Assembly (NCBI GenBank): GCA_014859105.1
Contig: JACUUX010000004.1
Coordinates: forward strand, 1-64,000
Reading direction: 5' to 3'
Origin: Nitrospirota bacterium
Lineage (GTDB): Bacteria > Nitrospirota > Thermodesulfovibrionia > Thermodesulfovibrionales > SM23-35
Length of the DNA stretch: 64,000 nt
Under the pieces are notes generated by a model that saw nothing but the letters and a program-made list of their open reading frames with translations, made no database searches and had not been told where the DNA came from. This document shows positions 60,507 through 64,000 of this stretch, piece after piece (the stretch's first letter is position 1; every line of letters starts with the position of its first letter). The position numbers were made by a program, and so were the translations under genes.

Positions 60507-61532
60507 TTAAACAGATGCCGTCTCAATAAGCTTCTCTGCTATCTGAACTGCATTCAACGCAGCACCTTTCCTGAGGTTGTCAGCAACTATCCACATGTTG
60601 ATACCGGTATCTATTGACTCATCCTCCCTTATCCTTCCGACATAAGTCTCATCTTTTCCTGCTACGTTAATCGGGATAGGATAAATATTTTTCTCCGGCG
60701 CATCAAATACAATCACATTAGGTGCTGCTGACAAAATAGCCCTTACTTCATCGGGAGGAAGTTTCCTTTCGGTTTCTATGTTTAAACTTTCAGAGTGTCC
60801 TCTGAATACAGGTACCCTGACAGTTGTTGCTGTTATCCTTATTGAATTATCACCTAAAATTTTTCTTGTCTCATTCACCATCTTCATCTCTTCTTTTGTA
60901 TAACCGTTTTCAAGAAACTTATCTATATGAGGAATGACATTGAATGCTATCTGATAGGGATATACATTGCACTTAACTTCGCGAAAATTCAAAAGATCAG
61001 TTGTCTGCTGCAAGAGCTCATCCATTGCCTTTTGCCCGGTACCTGACACAGCCTGGAAGGTAGTTGCGACAACCCGTTTAATTTTTGCCACGTCATGTAT
61101 TGGTTTCAGGACAACCACCATCTGTATCGTGGAACAATTAGGATTTGCAATTATACCTTTATGCCATTTCAGATCATCCGGATTAACCTCAGGAACTACA
61201 AGAGGAACATCAGGATCCATCCTCCATTGGCTTGAATTATCAACAACAACACTGCCTGCCCTTGCAGCAACCGGTGCCCATATCCTAGACCTTTCCGCAC
61301 CCGCTGAAAAGAGCGCAATATCTATACCATTGAATGAATCTTCCTTCAATGTTTCAACAGGAATCTCCTTATCTTTGAACTCCTTAATCTTCCCTTCAGA
61401 TCTTTCTGATGCAAAAAGTCTTAATCTTTCCACAGGGAAATATCTTTCTTCAAGGGTCTTTACCATTTCGTTACCCACAGCGCCGGTTGCACCCACAACA
61501 GCAACAATATAACTTTCTTTTTTTCTTAGCAC
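60507..61532 (-). CDS. asd: Aspartate-semialdehyde dehydrogenase
   Basis: The 341-residue enzyme reduces aspartyl phosphate to the semialdehyde for Lys/Met/Thr and diaminopimelate synthesis. Rossmann motif VVGATGAVGNEM and catalytic NPNCSTIQM (Cys in the middle) are intact, as are the substrate Arg/Glu residues around RVPVFRGHS. Size and layout fit the non-archaeal type. It is divergent from the DUF4388-argH operon and contains no visible disruption. Confidence 0.95.
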   Translation of the reverse strand: MLRKKESYIVAVVGATGAVGNEMVKTLEERYFPVERLRLFASERSEGKIKEFKDKEIPVETLKEDSFNGIDIALFSAGAERSRIWAPVAARAGSVVVDNSSQWRMDPDVPLVVPEVNPDDLKWHKGIIANPNCSTIQMVVVLKPIHDVAKIKRVVATTFQAVSGTGQKAMDELLQQTTDLLNFREVKCNVYPYQIAFNVIPHIDKFLENGYTKEEMKMVNETRKILGDNSIRITATTVRVPVFRGHSESLNIETERKLPPDEVRAILSAAPNVIVFDAPEKNIYPIPINVAGKDETYVGRIREDESIDTGINMWIVADNLRKGAALNAVQIAEKLIETASV

Positions 61533-61739
61533 TTATACGCCTCCGTTATGAAAATAAATGAATGCTGCATGGAAGCTCCGAGCTTGCCCGGAGAGTTTCA
61601 CCTATTAAATATAGTTAATTTTATAACTATAACTTTTAAAAAACAATATATATTATAAACCTTTATTTTGAATTTTATGTATGATAGAATTCGAAACTAA
61701 ATAATAGAAGTATTGACAGTAGCTTTAAGGAGGAGCTAT

Positions 61740-62243
61740 ATGGCTTCGATAAAAGGTGATTTATCTGTCATGCCACTTTCTGATCTGCTACAGTGGATAG
61801 AATTAAGCAAAAAAACCGGAACTATTACAGTAAATTCTCATGGAATCGAAAAGAAAATCTACGTAGAGGACGGGAAAATACTTTATGTCTCTTCTAATAA
61901 AGAGGGTGAACGCCTGGGCGAGTTCATACACAAGGGTTTACATCTTGAAATCAGCAAGATAAAAACATCTTTGCTTCAGAGTCAGACAATGAAGATTCCA
62001 TTTACGCAGAGGTTGATTGAACTTAATTATTTCACAGAAGACCAGTTAAGAAAAATAATAAGGACATTTGCAAAAGAAATCTTACTTGATGCTGTTACAT
62101 GGAAAGATGGCTGGGTTGAATTTATCGAGGGTATCGTACCAAATTATGTAATGAAAGGACCGATAAAATTAAATACTACCGAAATAATCTTTGAGATCTT
62201 CAAAGAAATCGAGGATCTAAAAACGGGGTTCAAAAAGATATGA
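61740..62243 (+). CDS. DUF4388 (PATAN-like) domain protein
   Basis: The 167-residue protein has the DUF4388 opening GDLSVMPLSDLLQWIELSKK (start of the domain) and a TGTITVNS strand, followed by a helical part. DUF4388 proteins are mostly from Deltaproteobacteria and Nitrospirota and are linked to signalling and motility. The start is the ATG at 61740 with an AGGAGG site; the frame runs nine codons further upstream through that site. It is translationally coupled to argH by a 4-base overlap. Confidence 0.85.
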   Translation: MASIKGDLSVMPLSDLLQWIELSKKTGTITVNSHGIEKKIYVEDGKILYVSSNKEGERLGEFIHKGLHLEISKIKTSLLQSQTMKIPFTQRLIELNYFTEDQLRKIIRTFAKEILLDAVTWKDGWVEFIEGIVPNYVMKGPIKLNTTEIIFEIFKEIEDLKTGFKKI

Positions 62244-63619
62244 AAAAACTCTGGTCTGGAAGATTCAAGGAAAAAACCTCAAAGATTGTAGAATATTTTA
62301 CAGGGTCTATATCCTTTGACCATCGCCTCTGGAAATATGATATCAAAGGCAGCATAGCCCATGCAAAGATGCTCGGCAAACAGGGCATCATTACGCTTGA
62401 AGAATCTAAAAAAATAATAAAGGGGCTTGAAGAAATAACAAATGAAATAGAAACAGGAAGGTTTGTATTCAGGGAGGAACTCGAAGATATTCATATGAAT
62501 ATCGAGTCTGCCCTCATCAAAAAAATAGGGGATACAGGTGGAAAACTCCACACGGCAAGGTCAAGAAATGACCAGATAGCACTTGACCTTAGATTGTTTA
62601 TCAGGACGGAGATAAAAGGAATAATTGTTCTTGTTAAAAAATTCCAGAAAACACTCCTTAACATCTCAATAAAACACCTTGATACCTTAATGCCCGGATA
62701 CACACATTTACAGCGGGCTCAACCGGTACTCCTGTCACACCATATTCTTGCCTATGTTGAGATGCTGCAAAGGGATGTGGAAAGACTTAAAGATGCATTA
62801 AAAAGAGTAAATCTGCTTCCTTTGGGCTCATGTGCTGTTGCAGGAACATCGCTCCCTGTAGACAGGGCTTATGTTGCAAAGCTTCTCGAATTTGACGGTG
62901 TTTCTCAGAACAGCATAGACGCTGTATCGGACAGGGATTTCGTAATAGAGTTTTTATCGAATGCCGCTATCATCATCATGCATCTTTCAAGACTTGCCGA
63001 AGAACTCGTATTATGGTCAACCGAAGAATTTAAATTTATGGAATTACCCGATGCATTTGCAACAGGCTCAAGCATAATGCCCCAGAAAAAGAATCCGGAT
63101 GTTGCAGAACTGGTCAGAGGAAAGACAGGAAGGGTTTATGGAAGCCTTCTGTCTCTTTTAACCATCATGAAAGGTCTTCCGCTATCGTATAACAGGGATA
63201 TGCAGGAAGATAAAATACCTTTATTTGATACGGTTGATACTATTAAAGCCTGTCTTACCGTCATGAATGAAATGTTTCCCGGTATTAAATTTAACACTAA
63301 AAGAATGCATGAGACCGCAGATGAAGCTTACTCGACTGCTACTGATGTAGCAGAGTATCTCGTAAAAAAAGGCTTATCTTTCAGAAAGGCACACGAAATA
63401 ACGGGTAAAATTGTCCTCTATTGCGTAGAGGGAAAAAAGAAACTCGGAGATCTCACATTAAAAGAACTCCATAACTTTTCTGGTTTATTTTCAAATGATA
63501 TCTATTCCTGTTTAAAGGCAGAAGAGTCAGTAAAGAGTAGAAGATCACCTGGCGGCACATCACTCAAAGAGGTTACAAAACAGATAATAAGGCTTAGAAA
63601 AATAGTCGGGGGAAGATAA
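62240..63619 (+). CDS. argH: Argininosuccinate lyase
   Basis: The 459-residue lyase forms arginine and fumarate. The signature GSSIMPQKKNPD with the flexible catalytic loop is intact, as are the substrate regions TARSRNDQIALDLRL and TPGYTHLQ-like GYTHLQRAQP. It overlaps the DUF4388 gene by 4 bases and is followed after 46 bases by an LptM-like lipoprotein gene. That order is common upstream of lysine genes (lysA, dapF), which are beyond the window. Confidence 0.96.
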   Translation: MKKLWSGRFKEKTSKIVEYFTGSISFDHRLWKYDIKGSIAHAKMLGKQGIITLEESKKIIKGLEEITNEIETGRFVFREELEDIHMNIESALIKKIGDTGGKLHTARSRNDQIALDLRLFIRTEIKGIIVLVKKFQKTLLNISIKHLDTLMPGYTHLQRAQPVLLSHHILAYVEMLQRDVERLKDALKRVNLLPLGSCAVAGTSLPVDRAYVAKLLEFDGVSQNSIDAVSDRDFVIEFLSNAAIIIMHLSRLAEELVLWSTEEFKFMELPDAFATGSSIMPQKKNPDVAELVRGKTGRVYGSLLSLLTIMKGLPLSYNRDMQEDKIPLFDTVDTIKACLTVMNEMFPGIKFNTKRMHETADEAYSTATDVAEYLVKKGLSFRKAHEITGKIVLYCVEGKKKLGDLTLKELHNFSGLFSNDIYSCLKAEESVKSRRSPGGTSLKEVTKQIIRLRKIVGGR

Positions 63620-63665
63620 GCCACACTCTTTGCACAGGTATCCTGATCTTCACAAAGGAGGCGAT

Positions 63666-64000
63666 ATGAAAGCCTTTTCTGCACATATGCCCTCACTTTT
63701 TATTTATAAATGCATTTTCCGGGCAAGACGATTTCTTATTGTATTCTTATTGGTTGGTGTCTGTTGTTTTTTCTTTTCATGCGGCAAAAGAGGTGATCCA
63801 ACTCTGAAATCATATGAAAAGCCACCTCCTCCTGCTGGGCTCAGAGCCATCCACAGGGAAACAGAGATTCTCCTGATGTGGGATTTTCCAAAAGATAAAG
63901 AACCAATTATAAAAGCATTTCATCTTATGAAATCAAAAAACAAAGATTTCGAAAGAATTGCTATACCTGGAAGTGACAGGCGTTCCTATATAGAAAGAAA
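63666..64000 (+). CDS. LptM-like lipoprotein with downstream beta domain (cut by window end)
   Basis: The visible 111 codons contain a hydrophobic leader (FLIVFLLVGVCCFFF), then the lipobox and motif SCGKRGDP that is diagnostic of LptM (YifL)-type LPS-translocon maturation lipoproteins. A Pro-rich linker (KPPPPAGL) and a beta-rich segment follow, resembling a fibronectin-III start (EILLMWDFPKD). The gene continues past the end. AAAGGAGG precedes the ATG. The lipoprotein motif is typical next to argH. Confidence 0.85.
   Translation, partial: MKAFSAHMPSLFIYKCIFRARRFLIVFLLVGVCCFFFSCGKRGDPTLKSYEKPPPPAGLRAIHRETEILLMWDFPKDKEPIIKAFHLMKSKNKDFERIAIPGSDRRSYIER

Noticed and set aside
60967-61512. Plus-strand frame of about 181 codons opposite asd
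   Set aside because: It is the antisense shadow of a conserved dehydrogenase with an intact catalytic cysteine.
1-64000. CRISPR array, integrase or prophage region
   Set aside because: No regularly spaced repeats of 25-40 bases, no cas genes, no integrase or phage structural genes were seen. The only tandem repeats are the short degenerate ones near 29.2 kb.

Overview
The window is a contiguous piece of an AT-rich bacterial chromosome with densely packed, mostly housekeeping genes. It suggests an anaerobic, Gram-negative bacterium of Nitrospirota (Thermodesulfovibrionia-like) or a neighbouring deltaproteobacterial-type lineage. The signs are an MCE/Mla lipid-transport operon, an LptM-like lipoprotein, a fused ADP-forming acyl-CoA synthetase, pyruvate phosphate dikinase, MglA and PilT, many small c-di-GMP-linked proteins and dispersed palindromic repeats. 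This assignment is an inference from gene content; no rRNA is present.

Layout. Bases 1-6.4 kb hold a PilZ-like protein, ADP-forming acyl-CoA synthetase with an orphan phosphotransacetylase-type regulator, two gene remnants, and an inositol-phosphate synthase/CDP-alcohol transferase pair for an inositol phospholipid. Bases 6.4-12.2 kb hold a YeiH-type transporter, tRNA-Gly(CCC), a CCA-adding-type enzyme and two tRNA methylthiotransferases (MtaB, MiaB). Bases 12.4-17.6 kb hold secA, a diguanylate cyclase and an MglA-like GTPase. A minus-strand block (17.6-23.3 kb) carries trpE/pabB, recO, a bifunctional nuclease, era, an aspartate aminotransferase and a double ferritin-like protein. Bases 23.4-28.8 kb hold a Clp1/Grc3-like kinase, a membrane protein and a sigma-70 factor. 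The sigma gene lies behind a c-di-GMP-I (GEMM-I) riboswitch with its own promoter and intrinsic terminator.

A long overlapping minus-strand operon (35.5-28.8 kb) runs mobA-tatA-alr-mlaE-mlaF-mlaD and continues into a PA2779-like protein, a PA2778-like C39 peptidase and a TPR lipoprotein. Plus-strand genes from 35.7 to 45.4 kb include osmC, pgpA, thpR, recA, pilT, recX, alaS, a phasin-like protein, an M28 peptidase and a phosphoribosyltransferase. A decaying region (43.5-47.1 kb) holds remnants of ubiB, an L,D-transpeptidase and a two-component system. The rest carries an M16 protease, pnp-rpsO, ppdK, a three-gene thioredoxin-fold cassette, recR, an overlapping radical-SAM/SAH-deaminase pair, asd, a DUF4388 protein, argH and an LptM-like lipoprotein cut by the window edge.

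Cross-cutting themes. (1) c-di-GMP and polarity/motility parts recur: a diguanylate cyclase with intact GGDEF and I-site, a PilZ-like protein, a c-di-GMP riboswitch on a sigma factor, PilT and MglA. (2) Several repeat families are visible: a MITE of about 140 bp in two copies, REP-like palindromes, a composite element that supplies the pgpA stop codon, an unexplained repeat of about 75 bp in two copies, and a palindrome inserted in frame in alr. (3) Reductive decay has left at least six gene fragments. There are no CRISPR arrays, rRNA genes, prophages or complete insertion sequences. The strongest regulatory finding is the c-di-GMP riboswitch controlling a sigma factor. The most system-like set of genes is the Mla operon continuing into the PA2779/PA2778/TPR trio.
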